From the NCBI RefSeq assembly GCF_042677945.1, contig NZ_JBHUDN010000014.1: a stretch of DNA of 64,000 bases. One strand, written 5' to 3'. Position numbers and translations under genes: made by a program. Positions within the stretch are counted from its first letter, which is position 1; each line of letters starts with the position of its first letter. This document shows, piece by piece, positions 34,051 to 42,174 of this stretch. Source of the stretch: Haloplanus litoreus (lineage in GTDB: Archaea; Halobacteriota; Halobacteria; Halobacteriales; Haloferacaceae). Below the pieces are notes generated by a model, which was not told the origin of the DNA, did no database searches, and worked only from the letters and a program-made list of their open reading frames with translations.

Positions 34051-34703
34051 TGAGCACCGACGCCGACGGCGACCGGTTCGCGGACCGTACCGAGGCGGGT
34101 CGACGGTTGGCGAACGAACTCGTCGAGCGAGATGTGGAGGCAGACGTCGTCCTCGCCATCCCGCGCGGCGGATTACCGCTCGGCCGTATCGTCGCCGGCG
34201 CACTCGACGCACCGCTGGATATCGTCGTGGCTTCCAAAATCGGCGCGCCCGGCAACCCCGAGTACGCCATCGGTGCCGTCGGAAGCGACGGGAGCGCGTG
34301 GCTCGACGAGGACACCATCGACCGGCTGGGTGTGAGCGAGTCCTACGTCGAGACGGAACGCGAGCGTGAGGCCACGGCGGCCCGCGAGAAGGCCTCGCGC
34401 TACCGCGGCGACCGACCGGCGCCGGATCTGACCGGAAAGTCGGTGGTGGTCGTCGACGACGGCGTCGCCACGGGCGCGACGGCCATCGCCGCCCTCCGCC
34501 TCGTCCGGGCGAAGGGAGCCGATCACGTCGTCCTCGCGGTTCCCGTCGGGCCGCCCGACACCGTGGCCCGCCTCGATACCGAGTGCGACGCCGTCGTCTC
34601 GCTGTTGACGCCGTCCAGTTTCGGCGCCGTCGGCGCCTTCTACGACCAGTTCGGACAGGTGTCCGACGAGGAGGCGATGACCTACCTGGACGAAGAGCGG
34701 TGA
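34050..34703 (+). CDS. Phosphoribosyltransferase
   Basis: PRTase-fold protein of 217 residues. VVLAIPRGGLPLGRIVAGAL is the pyrophosphate loop, APLDIVVASKIGAPGNPEYAIGAVG the flexible region, and KSVVVVDDGVATGATAIAAL the PRPP-binding loop (VVVDDGVATGAT). This form, with 'IPRGGLPLG' and 'KIGAPGNPE', belongs to a stand-alone family often adjoining dienelactone hydrolase or stress genes; its base/acceptor substrate is not assigned. TTG at 34029 is in frame but would include the promoter motif, so the ATG is taken. Confidence 0.85.
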   Translation: MSTDADGDRFADRTEAGRRLANELVERDVEADVVLAIPRGGLPLGRIVAGALDAPLDIVVASKIGAPGNPEYAIGAVGSDGSAWLDEDTIDRLGVSESYVETEREREATAAREKASRYRGDRPAPDLTGKSVVVVDDGVATGATAIAALRLVRAKGADHVVLAVPVGPPDTVARLDTECDAVVSLLTPSSFGAVGAFYDQFGQVSDEEAMTYLDEER

Positions 34704-34739
34704 CCCTCGTTCCCGACGGTCAGGAACGACCGTGAGGGG

Positions 34740-34748
34740 TTTTTAGTT
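34740..34748 (+). promoter_or_regulatory. TATA box of the Hsp20 gene
   Basis: TTTTTAGTT is 25-33 bases before the ATG at 34773, appropriate for a leaderless transcript. Confidence 0.45.
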
Positions 34749-34772
34749 AGCGGGTCGTCATGTGGAGTGTCT

Positions 34773-35225
34773 ATGAGCCGACGAAATCCGTTCGACGAAC
34801 TGGAGGAACTGTTCGAGCGCATGCAGGAGAACTTCGAGAGTGCGGCGCGGATGTGGGAACCCGAGGAGTTCGACGCCGGTCTGCCGGTGTCGGCGACGGC
34901 GGGTGGCATGAGCGTCGACCTCGAGGACACGGGCGAGGAGCTGGTGTTGACGGGCGACCTGCCCGGCTTCGAGACGGAGGACATCGACGTGCGGGTGATG
35001 GATGGGACCCTCCAGGTGTCGGCCGAACACGAGGAGGAAACGGAGGAGAAAGCCGGCGAATACGTCCGCCGCGAACGCCGGGAATCCTCCGTCTCCCGGT
35101 CGATCGGTCTCCCGGTCGCCGTCGACGAAGAGGAGATCACCGCCACCTACAACAACGGCGTTCTGACGGTGCGGATGCCGAAGCGCGATGCCGAATCGCA
35201 GGGGACACAGATAGACGTGAACTGA
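34773..35225 (+). CDS. Hsp20/alpha-crystallin small heat-shock protein
   Basis: Chaperone of 150 residues. The N-terminal arm is short and acidic (NPFDELEELFERMQENF); the alpha-crystallin domain spans about residues 45-135 with LVLTGDLPGFETEDIDVRVMDGTLQVSAEHEEE and SRSIGLPVAVDEEEITATYNNGVLTVRMPK (read in parts), the last being the A-x-x-x-N-G-V-L motif. The usual I-x-I/V tail is represented by TQIDVN. It is followed eight bases later by a GNAT gene on the same strand, which may be co-transcribed. Confidence 0.92.
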   Translation: MSRRNPFDELEELFERMQENFESAARMWEPEEFDAGLPVSATAGGMSVDLEDTGEELVLTGDLPGFETEDIDVRVMDGTLQVSAEHEEETEEKAGEYVRRERRESSVSRSIGLPVAVDEEEITATYNNGVLTVRMPKRDAESQGTQIDVN

Positions 35226-35232
35226 TCGGCGG

Positions 35233-36285
35233 ATGATCGAGGCGGAGCGGCCGTTCACGTCGGACCTCCCACCGGGGTACGCCGTCGGGCGGGCACGGGC
35301 GGACCACGTGTCGGACGTCGCGGCGGTGTACGCGGCGGCGTACCCATCCGACACCGACTACCCGCTGGTCGAGACTTCGGCGGTTCGGTCGCGCCTCCTC
35401 GCGGACCCGAACGTCGCCGCCTACGTCGTCGAGTACGAGGATCGAGCCGTCGCCACGGCTGCCATCGAGTTCGATTCGCTGGACGAGGGGAACGCGCAGA
35501 TCTGCAAACTGGCAGTCCACCCCACTCACCAGGGGAAGGGTTTGGGTCGCGAACTCCTGAAACACCGGTTGAACGTCCTCCACGACCGGGCGGAGTTCTC
35601 CGGGCTGGTCTACTCGGCAGCGGTGACCTCCCACCCCGCCTCACAGCACAATCTCCTCGCCCGCGGATTCGAACCGTTCTCGATCCACAAGGGCCTCCAA
35701 GAGGGGTACTTCGGTCCCACGAGCGAGAGCGAGGTCATCATGCTCTATACGCCCAGCATCGACTACGACGAACGCGACGTGTACGTCCCGGAGCGATACC
35801 GACACGTCGTCGAGCGGACGCTTGCGAGTGCGTCGCTCGACCTGCTCGGCCGTCGCATCCGCACGGTCAACACGGTGACCTACCCCACCGCCGATCAGGT
35901 GGAGATGGCGCTCTCGCGGGCGCGGGGCTTCCTCTGGGAGGTGACCGCCGACGGACACGAGTCGTGGGCACGCACGGAATCCGAAATCCGGGCGGCCATG
36001 CGCGAGGAGGACGTCCACCTGATGGTGCCAGTCGACGCCAACGCTCGCCGCCTGTTGGCGCTGTACGAACCGCTAGAGGCCGACGGCTTCTCGCCGGCGG
36101 GCTTCATCCCCGATTGGCTGACGCGCGACGGGAAGAACCGCGACGCCTTCGTCTTCCAGCACCCACCGACGGAGACGCCGACGCGCGTGGCCGTCGTCGA
36201 CGACGTGAAAGCCCTGATCGACGTGCTGGGCCTGGAGTATCGGGTGATCGAGCACCACGACCGCTACTGGGAACTGGCGCTGTAG
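35233..36285 (+). CDS. GNAT family N-acetyltransferase
   Basis: Protein of 350 residues with an N-terminal GNAT domain (about 15-165): ICKLAVHPTHQGKGLGRELLKHRL contains the acetyl-CoA loop Q-x-x-G-x-G, and SQHNLLARGFEPF the final helix-strand. The second half (about 175-350) is a different, less known domain; its segment HLMVPVDANARRLLALYEPLEADGF recalls a truncated second acyltransferase-like fold. Target unknown. It follows Hsp20 by seven bases and converges on the M20 peptidase gene, with which it overlaps by 22 bases. Confidence 0.82.
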   Translation: MIEAERPFTSDLPPGYAVGRARADHVSDVAAVYAAAYPSDTDYPLVETSAVRSRLLADPNVAAYVVEYEDRAVATAAIEFDSLDEGNAQICKLAVHPTHQGKGLGRELLKHRLNVLHDRAEFSGLVYSAAVTSHPASQHNLLARGFEPFSIHKGLQEGYFGPTSESEVIMLYTPSIDYDERDVYVPERYRHVVERTLASASLDLLGRRIRTVNTVTYPTADQVEMALSRARGFLWEVTADGHESWARTESEIRAAMREEDVHLMVPVDANARRLLALYEPLEADGFSPAGFIPDWLTRDGKNRDAFVFQHPPTETPTRVAVVDDVKALIDVLGLEYRVIEHHDRYWELAL

Positions 36286-37400
36286 GGTGCGTCGGCGGCG
36301 AAGGCGGCGAGCGTCCGACAGTAGTCGGGGAGGCTGTCGACGACGAGGTACTCGTAGTCCTCGTGGGACCCGTACGCCTCGGGACCGAAGGCCACGCCGG
36401 GCACACCGTGGGTCGCGAAGTGACGCAGGTCGCTGGTGTGGGGCTTGCAGGTCAGGTTCACTGGCTGGCCGATCACCCCCTCCGCGTGTCGCTGGAGGCC
36501 GCGGACGTAGGGGTCGTCGGGGTCGGTGTCGACCGGCGCGCCGTGGCCGACGCTCTCGACGGTGAGCCCGGGAATCTCACGCAGCGCCGTCAACACCCGG
36601 TCGCGAGCGTCGGCGTCCGGGTAGCGCACGTCGAGACGGAGTCGTGCCGACTCGGCGACCTGATTGACCGTCGCCCCCCCCTCGATCAGGCCGTAGTTGA
36701 CGGTCGTCGGCCAGTCGTCGGTCGCCGCCTCGAACACCGCCTCGACGTCGGGGTACGCCGCCAGTAGCGTCTCGATTGCGCTCTCGCCTTGCTCCGGGGT
36801 GGCGGCGTGGGCCGGACGGCCCGTCGCCCGCAGGTCGATCCGGATCACCCCTTTCTGGCGGTGGACGACGTCCATGTACCCGTCGAGGTTGTTGGGTTCA
36901 CCCGTCACACAGAACGATGGGTCGTAGCCCTCCTCCTCGAGGAGGTAGCGGGCGCCGTCGTAGCCGCCCCGTTCCTCGTCGGTGACGACCATCAGCGCCA
37001 GCGACGGTGGGTCCCTGGTCCTGGACAGGTCGCGGACGACGTGCATCATCGCCGCCAGTCCACCCTTCATATCCGCCGTGCCCCGTCCGGAGAGTTCGCC
37101 CTCGGTGACGTTTCGCGGGGTGAACAGTCGGTCGCCGCCGGGCACGACGTCGAGGTGGCCGTGAAACAACAGGTCGGGAGCGACCGATCCGTCGAGCGAA
37201 ACCACGAGCGACGGCGTGTCGTCGTGGCTGTAGCGCTCGACGACGACGTCGGCGTCCGCGAAGAAGTCGGCGACGTAAGCGAGTCCGGCCTCGATCTCTG
37301 CCGGCCGGTCGGCGGTGGTTCGGTACTCAACCAGATCGGCCGTCGTCGACACCACCCGCTCCCGGAGCGACGTCGGTGACTCTTCGCCGAACGCGACCAT
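36264..37400 (-). CDS. M20-family metallopeptidase/deacylase
   Basis: Zinc enzyme of 378 residues (ArgE/DapE/Acy1 group). Metal-site motifs in order: LLFHGHLDVVPGG (His ligand with catalytic Asp), SGRGTADMKGGLAAM (bridging Asp), VVTDEERGGYDGA (catalytic Glu-Glu), FCVTGEPNNL (Glu/Asp) and FGPEAYGSHEDYEYL (final His). The dimerisation domain is present with GRPAHAATPEQGESA. Substrate could be an N-acyl amino acid or small peptide. The ATG at 37400 was chosen over a long fusion-like extension. The end overlaps the GNAT gene on the other strand. Confidence 0.9.
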   Translation of the reverse strand: MVAFGEESPTSLRERVVSTTADLVEYRTTADRPAEIEAGLAYVADFFADADVVVERYSHDDTPSLVVSLDGSVAPDLLFHGHLDVVPGGDRLFTPRNVTEGELSGRGTADMKGGLAAMMHVVRDLSRTRDPPSLALMVVTDEERGGYDGARYLLEEEGYDPSFCVTGEPNNLDGYMDVVHRQKGVIRIDLRATGRPAHAATPEQGESAIETLLAAYPDVEAVFEAATDDWPTTVNYGLIEGGATVNQVAESARLRLDVRYPDADARDRVLTALREIPGLTVESVGHGAPVDTDPDDPYVRGLQRHAEGVIGQPVNLTCKPHTSDLRHFATHGVPGVAFGPEAYGSHEDYEYLVVDSLPDYCRTLAAFAADAPYSASSQ

Positions 37401-37443
37401 GCGCGAGCGTTCACCGCACGACCATTTGAATCTGTCTCGGCGG

Positions 37444-38388
37444 TCACCCGGACGACCGAAACGCCTCGATCTCGGCCAGCGACGGAACGCCGTTGCGGGC
37501 ACCGACCTCGCGAGTGGCGAGCGATCCGGCGACGGTGGCCGTCTCGACGGCTTCGCGAAGCGTGGCACCGGCAGCGAGGCGGGCCGCAAGCACGCCGTTG
37601 AGGGCGTCGCCGGCGCCGGTAGTGTCGGCCGGGGTGACCGCCGGCGGATCGACCGTGAACAGTCGTTCGCCGGCCCGTTCGACGACGACCGGATCACCAC
37701 CTCGCTTGCGAACCACCACGCCGTCGAAGTCGTCGAGTGCGGCACCGAGCGCCGCGTACTCGTGTTCGTTCGGCGTGAGATAATCCACCGCCGCCGCGTC
37801 GACGAGGGGATCGACCCCCTCGACGGGTGCCGGATCGAGGAGCACCGTCGGTCGGTCCGGGTCGTCGGCGAGGTCCGCGAGCAAGGCTTCGACGGGGGCA
37901 ACTGGGATCTCGTTTTGCAAGAGGAGACAGTCGGCGTCGCGGATGGCGTCGGCCTGCGCCCGGACGTAGGGTCGGTCGATGGCCGCGTTGGCGCCGGGGT
38001 GGACGACGATGCGATTGTCGCCCGACTCGTCGACGAACACGTAGGCGGTGCCGGTCGGAGCGTCGGCCACCTCGATCCGGCCGCCGTCGACGCCGACGCC
38101 GGCGAGGGCAGGGAGGACGTCGAACGTTTCGTGGTCCCGTCCGACCGTTCCGAGCATCTTCGTCGACGCGTCCGCCCGGGCCGCCGCCGCTGCCTGGTTC
38201 GCGCCCTTCCCTCCGTGGCGAATCTCGTCGGCATCGACGGTGAAGTCCTCGGGGACGTCCTCGACGCGCACGGTGCGTCCCCGGTCCGGAAACCAGTCGA
38301 ACCGCTCCGCGTACGCGGCGAGTTCGTCCGCGGTCACCGAGACGATACGGTCCACGTTGATGCTCCCGAGACTCACCACCCGGCACAT
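37444..38388 (-). CDS. PfkB-family sugar kinase (ribokinase-like)
   Basis: Kinase of 314 residues. N-terminal VVSLGSINVDRIVSV and HGGKGANQAAAAARADA (substrate loop G-G-K-G-A-N-Q, characteristic of ribokinase-type enzymes), middle LDPAPVEGVDPLVD, and the ATP/anion-hole motif PADTTGAGDALNGVLAARL with catalytic Asp in GAGD. The PfkB second signature is thus intact. Preferred sugar is probably ribose or another pentose/nucleoside, not proven. Transcribed 44 bases ahead of the M20 gene on the same strand; divergent from the UspA gene. Confidence 0.88.
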   Translation of the reverse strand: MCRVVSLGSINVDRIVSVTADELAAYAERFDWFPDRGRTVRVEDVPEDFTVDADEIRHGGKGANQAAAAARADASTKMLGTVGRDHETFDVLPALAGVGVDGGRIEVADAPTGTAYVFVDESGDNRIVVHPGANAAIDRPYVRAQADAIRDADCLLLQNEIPVAPVEALLADLADDPDRPTVLLDPAPVEGVDPLVDAAAVDYLTPNEHEYAALGAALDDFDGVVVRKRGGDPVVVERAGERLFTVDPPAVTPADTTGAGDALNGVLAARLAAGATLREAVETATVAGSLATREVGARNGVPSLAEIEAFRSSG

Positions 38389-38552
38389 GACAGTATCGAC
38401 CACTAACGAGACGCCCGCATCTATACGTTTGGGCCACCACTGCCGATCTGATATTGGTCCGTTGACAGTTGGAATGCTGGACGCATTTCGTCCGAAACAG
38501 GGACATTGCCCGCTGGAATCCGGATTCTCTCCGAAAATCATTCTTCTCAGCT

Positions 38553-38580
38553 GACAATTGTCACCAACATTTATTTAAAT
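38553..38580 (+). promoter_or_regulatory. Promoter of uspA with an adjoining palindrome
   Basis: GACAATTGTC (38553-38562), a perfect 10-base palindrome, stands directly upstream of TTTATTTAAAT (TATA box, 38570-38580), which is 23-33 bases before the ATG at 38603. The palindrome is where a BRE or an activator site would be. Confidence 0.5.
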
Positions 38581-38602
38581 CCCGATAGGACAGAGGAGTG
38601 CC

Positions 38603-38977
38603 ATGTCAATCCTGGCTGCAGTCGACGACGCGGAGGACTCCCGGGTAGTACAGCGTGGATACGAACTCGCGCAGGCGTTCGGGGAGGAACTGGTCGTCCT
38701 CAACGTACAGCCCGAGACCGAAGATCTGGCGTCGGCCGAGGAGGTCGCCTCGAACGCGATCCGGCTGGCACTCAACGACCCCGAACACGTCACGGCCGCC
38801 GGAGCGCTCGGCGATCCGGCCCCGCGCATCCTCAACGAGGCCGAGGAGCGCGGCGCCAGCTACATCGTCCTCGGGCCGCGAAAGCAGACGCCGATCGGCA
38901 AGGCGTTGATGGGAAGCGTCTCACAGCTCGTCTTGCTGAACGCCGAGTGTACAGTTGCGTTCGTCGCCGAGGAGTAG
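38603..38977 (+). CDS. Universal stress protein, single domain
   Basis: UspA-fold protein of 124 residues. MSILAAVDDAEDSRVVQRGYELAQAFG is the first strand-helix, and YIVLGPRKQTPIGKALMGSVSQLVLLN the nucleotide-binding loop region, with GxxxxxxxGS spacing slightly altered (GPRKQTPIGKALMGS). It therefore may or may not bind ATP. Own strong promoter; followed by a small membrane-protein gene 86 bases downstream. Confidence 0.88.
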   Translation: MSILAAVDDAEDSRVVQRGYELAQAFGEELVVLNVQPETEDLASAEEVASNAIRLALNDPEHVTAAGALGDPAPRILNEAEERGASYIVLGPRKQTPIGKALMGSVSQLVLLNAECTVAFVAEE

Positions 38978-39063
38978 CGGCCCGGCAGGACGCTCGGTTC
39001 TTTTCGCCCGTCGGGGCACATCCACAACCTATTGGTCCGTGGGGGGTGTCGGTCCGACCCGGA

Positions 39064-39387
39064 ATGAGTCTCCCGACGGGAAACTGGCTGGGAACGGGCG
39101 AGGCGCTGGCACTGCTCGCCGTCCTCGGACTCACGACACTCGGCACGCTGTCGCTGTTCGCCATCGCCCTCGTCGCGACGCGGCGCCGACGGTCACGACC
39201 GTACGTCCTCCTTACGGTTGCCATCGGTCTACTCGTCCTCCGCTCCGTCGTCGGCATCGGGACGGTCCTCGGTCGGGTTCCCATGGTCGTCCACCACCTG
39301 ATCGAACACACCACCGACTTCGCCATCGCCGTGTTGATCCTCTCGGCTGCGTATCTCGTCACGGAGCACGCCAGGGCAACCCGATGA
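39064..39387 (+). CDS. Small membrane protein ahead of the Nos cluster
   Basis: Protein of 107 residues with three hydrophobic segments (about 15-38, ALALLAVLGLTTLGTLSLFAIAL; 48-68, VLLTVAIGLLVLRSVVGIGTV; 80-100, TTDFAIAVLILSAAYLVTE) and a cytoplasmic Arg loop RRRRSRP. The His pair VVHHLIEHTTDF may lie at the membrane face. Similar short proteins (DUF7471-like) are known in haloarchaea without a function. It precedes NosL by 58 bases on the same strand. Confidence 0.65.
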   Translation: MSLPTGNWLGTGEALALLAVLGLTTLGTLSLFAIALVATRRRRSRPYVLLTVAIGLLVLRSVVGIGTVLGRVPMVVHHLIEHTTDFAIAVLILSAAYLVTEHARATR

Positions 39388-39445
39388 CGGTCACTTTCGA
39401 CGGACACACCAGCGTACCTTTGTCGATCAAGGCCGTAGCTCACCT

Positions 39446-40009
39446 ATGAGTCGACACACCGCCGTCGGCACGACGCGCCGACGCGTCCTTCTCGGTACTG
39501 CGGCCGCCGTCGCCCTCGCGGGGTGTTCGGGCACCGACGACCGACCCGAGCCGATTTCGCTGTCCGACGCGGGCAGTTGTGATCAGTGCGGGATGGTCAT
39601 CGACCAGCACCCCGGTCCGTCGGGACAGACCTACTACCAAGAGAACAGTCCCGAGGGCCACGATCCCCCCGCCCGCTTCTGTAGCACCATCTGTACCTTC
39701 AGACACCGGTACGAGACGGAGCCACAGGGCTGGCGACCGCAGGTGACCTACCTCACCGACTATTCGGCCGTGGACTACGGGATCAGCGAGTCGGATGGCA
39801 CCCGTGTCATCTCGGCGCACCTGGCGGCCGAGACGTTCGTACCGACGGAGGACCTGGAAGTCGTCGCCGGGACGGACGTCGAGGGTGCAATGGGCCCGGC
39901 ACTGGTGCCGTTTAGCGACGGCGAGGACGCCGAGGCCTTCGCCTCGGAGTACGGCGGCGACGTCATCGCGGCGGAGGATATCTCTCAAGAACTCGTCGCC
40001 AGAGGGTAG
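39446..40009 (+). CDS. nosL: NosL-family copper-binding lipoprotein
   Basis: Lipoprotein of 187 residues. The signal RRRVLLGTAAAVALAGC places the lipid Cys at about 27, with a twin-Arg that suits Tat export. GSCDQCGMVID (Cys45, Cys48, Met50) is the NosL metal motif, and RFCSTICTFRHRYE a second Cys pair; the final domain ends ALVPFSDGEDAEAFASEYGGDVI, a standard NosL end. The protein binds Cu(I) in studied cases and delivers it to the N2O reductase. No nosZ is within the window. The palindrome and HTH gene follow directly. Confidence 0.87.
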   Translation: MSRHTAVGTTRRRVLLGTAAAVALAGCSGTDDRPEPISLSDAGSCDQCGMVIDQHPGPSGQTYYQENSPEGHDPPARFCSTICTFRHRYETEPQGWRPQVTYLTDYSAVDYGISESDGTRVISAHLAAETFVPTEDLEVVAGTDVEGAMGPALVPFSDGEDAEAFASEYGGDVIAAEDISQELVARG

Positions 40010-40015
40010 GGGCGG

Positions 40016-40032
40016 TTCCCACCAGGTGGGAA
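40016..40032. promoter_or_regulatory. Perfect 17-bp palindrome before an HTH gene
   Basis: TTCCCACCAGGTGGGAA, with a central A, lies 7 bases after the nosL stop and 43 before the HTH regulator start. Likely an operator for that or another regulator; half-sites match those at 9753 and are similar to those at 26670. Confidence 0.5.
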
Positions 40033-40074
40033 TCGACGAGAGGCGATTGTCCTTCCGCCGCACTACTCCAGTGT

Positions 40075-40602
40075 ATGACCACCGTTCGTCGACAGGTTCG
40101 CGACCACGTCCAGTCCAACCCTGGCGTTCACTTCAACGAACTCGTCCGGAACCTGGATATCGCGACGGGGCAAGCCCAGTACCACCTCCGGCGCCTCGGC
40201 CGGAGCGACGAGGTGGTCGCCGAACGGATCCGCGGACGCACTCATTACTTCGACCCGGAGTACGACCCCTGGGAGCGGCGGGTCCTCTCGCTCTATCGAC
40301 GGGAGACTGCCCGCGAACTCATCACGCACCTGATCGAGGAGGGACGACTCCCGGCCGGCGCCCTCGCCGACAGACTCGGGCTGGCGCGAAGCACCGTCTC
40401 CTGGCACATCGACACGCTCGAGGAGGCCGGCATCGTCGAGCGCTCTTACGGCGACCGTGGGCGAGTCGAGGTGGCGCTCACGCGCCCGGAGGAGACGGTG
40501 GCGTTCCTCCAGGCGGTCACGCCGTCGCTCTCCGACAGACTCGTCGACCGCTTCATGCGGTTCGTCGACGCCGGTCTCCACGGCGTCGAAGCAGAGGAGT
40601 GA
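40075..40602 (+). CDS. Double winged-helix transcription regulator
   Basis: DNA-binding protein of 175 residues with two winged-helix units. The first (about 1-60) reads RRQVRDHVQSNPGVHFNELVRNLDIATGQAQYHLRRLGRSDEV in pieces; the second (about 80-140) has ARELITHLIEEGRLPAGALADRLGLARSTVSWHIDTLEEAGIVERSY. A C-terminal helix (DRLVDRFMRFVDAGL) may dimerise it. Its place between nosL and the nosY/F/D genes, with a palindrome upstream, suggests it controls this cluster (inference). It converges on nosY. Confidence 0.83.
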   Translation: MTTVRRQVRDHVQSNPGVHFNELVRNLDIATGQAQYHLRRLGRSDEVVAERIRGRTHYFDPEYDPWERRVLSLYRRETARELITHLIEEGRLPAGALADRLGLARSTVSWHIDTLEEAGIVERSYGDRGRVEVALTRPEETVAFLQAVTPSLSDRLVDRFMRFVDAGLHGVEAEE

Positions 40603-40611
40603 GCCCGCGGA

Positions 40612-40627
40612 GACGCCCCGAGGCGTC
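40612..40627. terminator. Short perfect hairpin between convergent genes
   Basis: GACGCC (40612-40617), loop CCGA, GGCGTC (40622-40627), in the 28-base gap between the regulator stop and the nosY stop. A possible bidirectional transcript end. Confidence 0.35.
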
Positions 40628-40630
40628 GCC

Positions 40631-41449
40631 TCAGCGTCGCCGCCACCGGAGTGCGAGCGTCGCGGCGAGGAGCGACGCCAGCCCCCAGACGACGAGGCTC
40701 GTCACGGCAGCGGCCGTCGAGATGAACGCCGAGCGCCCGGCGAAGGCCACGTAGAGTACCGTCTCGAACACCAGCCCGCGGTAGGCACTCGACGGCGAGA
40801 GCGCGAGAAGCGCGTCGAGTGCGAAACCGGTGTCGCCGGCAAGCGCCCCGAAGACGGTGATGTCGGCACCGACGACCACGACCAGCAGGCCGACGAGGGC
40901 GAGCAGGATGGCACGCCGACGGGAGCCGGCGCTCGCGGAGATGGCGACGGCGATGGCGAGCGCGACGAGGGCGAACGCCGCCGTGAGCGCCAGAAAGCGA
41001 AGGAACAGGAGCGGCGAATCGACGCCGCGGTGCGTGGCGAACACCGCCGTCTCGGGAGCGGCCGTGGTAGCGACGTGGAGGCCGAGGACGGCGAGCGGCG
41101 CCACCACGACGCCGAGCAACGCGACGGCTCGGCCGGCGTAGACGCCGCCGACGTACGCGGACGCGGGAAGTGGGTAGGTGGCGAACACCTCCAGACGGCC
41201 GCGTTCGGCGTCGTCGGCGATGGCCCGGTAGCCGACGGCGAACGCGATGGCCGGTACCAGTACCTCGACGACCAGCAACACGTCCACGACGGTCGGCACG
41301 TAGCCGGCGGAGGGACCGTTCCCCGCGCGGGCGACGCCGAAGACGACGAACGTCACCACGGCCGCGAGGAGCGCGTAGGTCCAACTTCGGGAGGCGGCGC
41401 GGACTTCCCGGGCGAACACCGCCCAGAAGGCGCCGAGGGGTCCCGTCAT
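40631..41449 (-). CDS. nosY: NosY-type ABC-2 permease
   Basis: Membrane protein of 272 residues with six hydrophobic segments. LGAFWAVFAREVRAASRSWTYALLAAVVTFVVF begins it (read in parts), AIAFAVGYRAIADDAERGRLEVFATYPLPASAYVGG is the NosY-like loop typical of ABC-2 permeases acting on one substrate, and LDALLALSPSSAYRGLVFE the late conserved loop. In denitrifiers NosDFY supply copper/sulfur to assemble the CuZ site of NosZ. Overlaps the nosF stop region by four bases, as the last gene of nosD-nosF-nosY. Confidence 0.83.
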   Translation of the reverse strand: MTGPLGAFWAVFAREVRAASRSWTYALLAAVVTFVVFGVARAGNGPSAGYVPTVVDVLLVVEVLVPAIAFAVGYRAIADDAERGRLEVFATYPLPASAYVGGVYAGRAVALLGVVVAPLAVLGLHVATTAAPETAVFATHRGVDSPLLFLRFLALTAAFALVALAIAVAISASAGSRRRAILLALVGLLVVVVGADITVFGALAGDTGFALDALLALSPSSAYRGLVFETVLYVAFAGRSAFISTAAAVTSLVVWGLASLLAATLALRWRRR

Positions 41450-42174
41450 TCCGCCTGCCCCCGCGTGCGAACCGCGACGATATCCTGATCGCCGCCGACC
41501 AGCGACGTGAACGTCTCGTGAAGGGGTCCGCCGGTTCGTTCGCGGAGTTCCGCCGGCGTGCCCTCCGCGACGACTTCACCCCGGTCGAGGACGACGACCC
41601 GATCCGCCGTCCGCTCGACTGCGGGGAGGTCGTGTGACGTCACGACGACGGCGTGACCCTCCTCGGCGAGTGCGTCGACGATGTCGTAGACGAGCTCACT
41701 CATCCCCGGATCGAGGCCGCTCGCGGGTTCGTCGAGGGCGAGCACCGGTGGAGCGCCGGCGAGCGCCTGGGCGATGCCGAGCAGTCGCGTCATCCCACCG
41801 GATAGCGCCCCGACGCGCCGGTCGGCGACCCCGCCCAGACCCACCCGGTCGAGCAGGTCCGTCGGGTCGTCGTCGACGAGTCGGGCGTAGAACGCCGCCG
41901 TCTCCCGCGTCGTAAACCCCGGTCGGAAGGTCGGTTCCTGGGGCAGATAGCCGAGGGGACGAACCGCGTCCGGCCCCTCGTAGTCGACCGTCCCTTCCGT
42001 CGGCGACAGGAGACCGGCGAGCACCCGGAGGAGTGTCGTCTTCCCCGAGCCGTTCGGCCCGATCAGTGCGACGACTTCGCCCGGAGGAATCGATATCGAC
42101 ACCTCGGAGAGTGCGGTCAGGTCGCCGAACGTCCGGGTGACGTCGGTCGCGCGAAGCGACGACTCGTCCGTCAC
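41446..42174 (-). CDS. nosF: NosF-type ABC ATPase
   Basis: ATPase of 242 residues from a GTG start that overlaps the nosD stop by four bases. Walker A GPNGSGKTT (about 37-45), Q-loop GYLPQEPTFRPGFTTRET, signature LSGGMTRLLGIAQAL (with Met in place of the usual Gln, common in NosF), Walker B VLALDEPASGLDP and switch VVTSHDLPAVERTADR. Energises NosY. The position in the nosD-F-Y series is the standard order. Confidence 0.87.
   Translation of the reverse strand: MTDESSLRATDVTRTFGDLTALSEVSISIPPGEVVALIGPNGSGKTTLLRVLAGLLSPTEGTVDYEGPDAVRPLGYLPQEPTFRPGFTTRETAAFYARLVDDDPTDLLDRVGLGGVADRRVGALSGGMTRLLGIAQALAGAPPVLALDEPASGLDPGMSELVYDIVDALAEEGHAVVVTSHDLPAVERTADRVVVLDRGEVVAEGTPAELRERTGGPLHETFTSLVGGDQDIVAVRTRGQAE

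Noticed and set aside
37401..38234. Extension that would fuse the M20 peptidase with an N-terminal half
   Set aside because: The extension overlaps the sugar-kinase gene in another frame and is Ser/Thr/Pro/Arg noise; the M20 domain begins at its own ATG.
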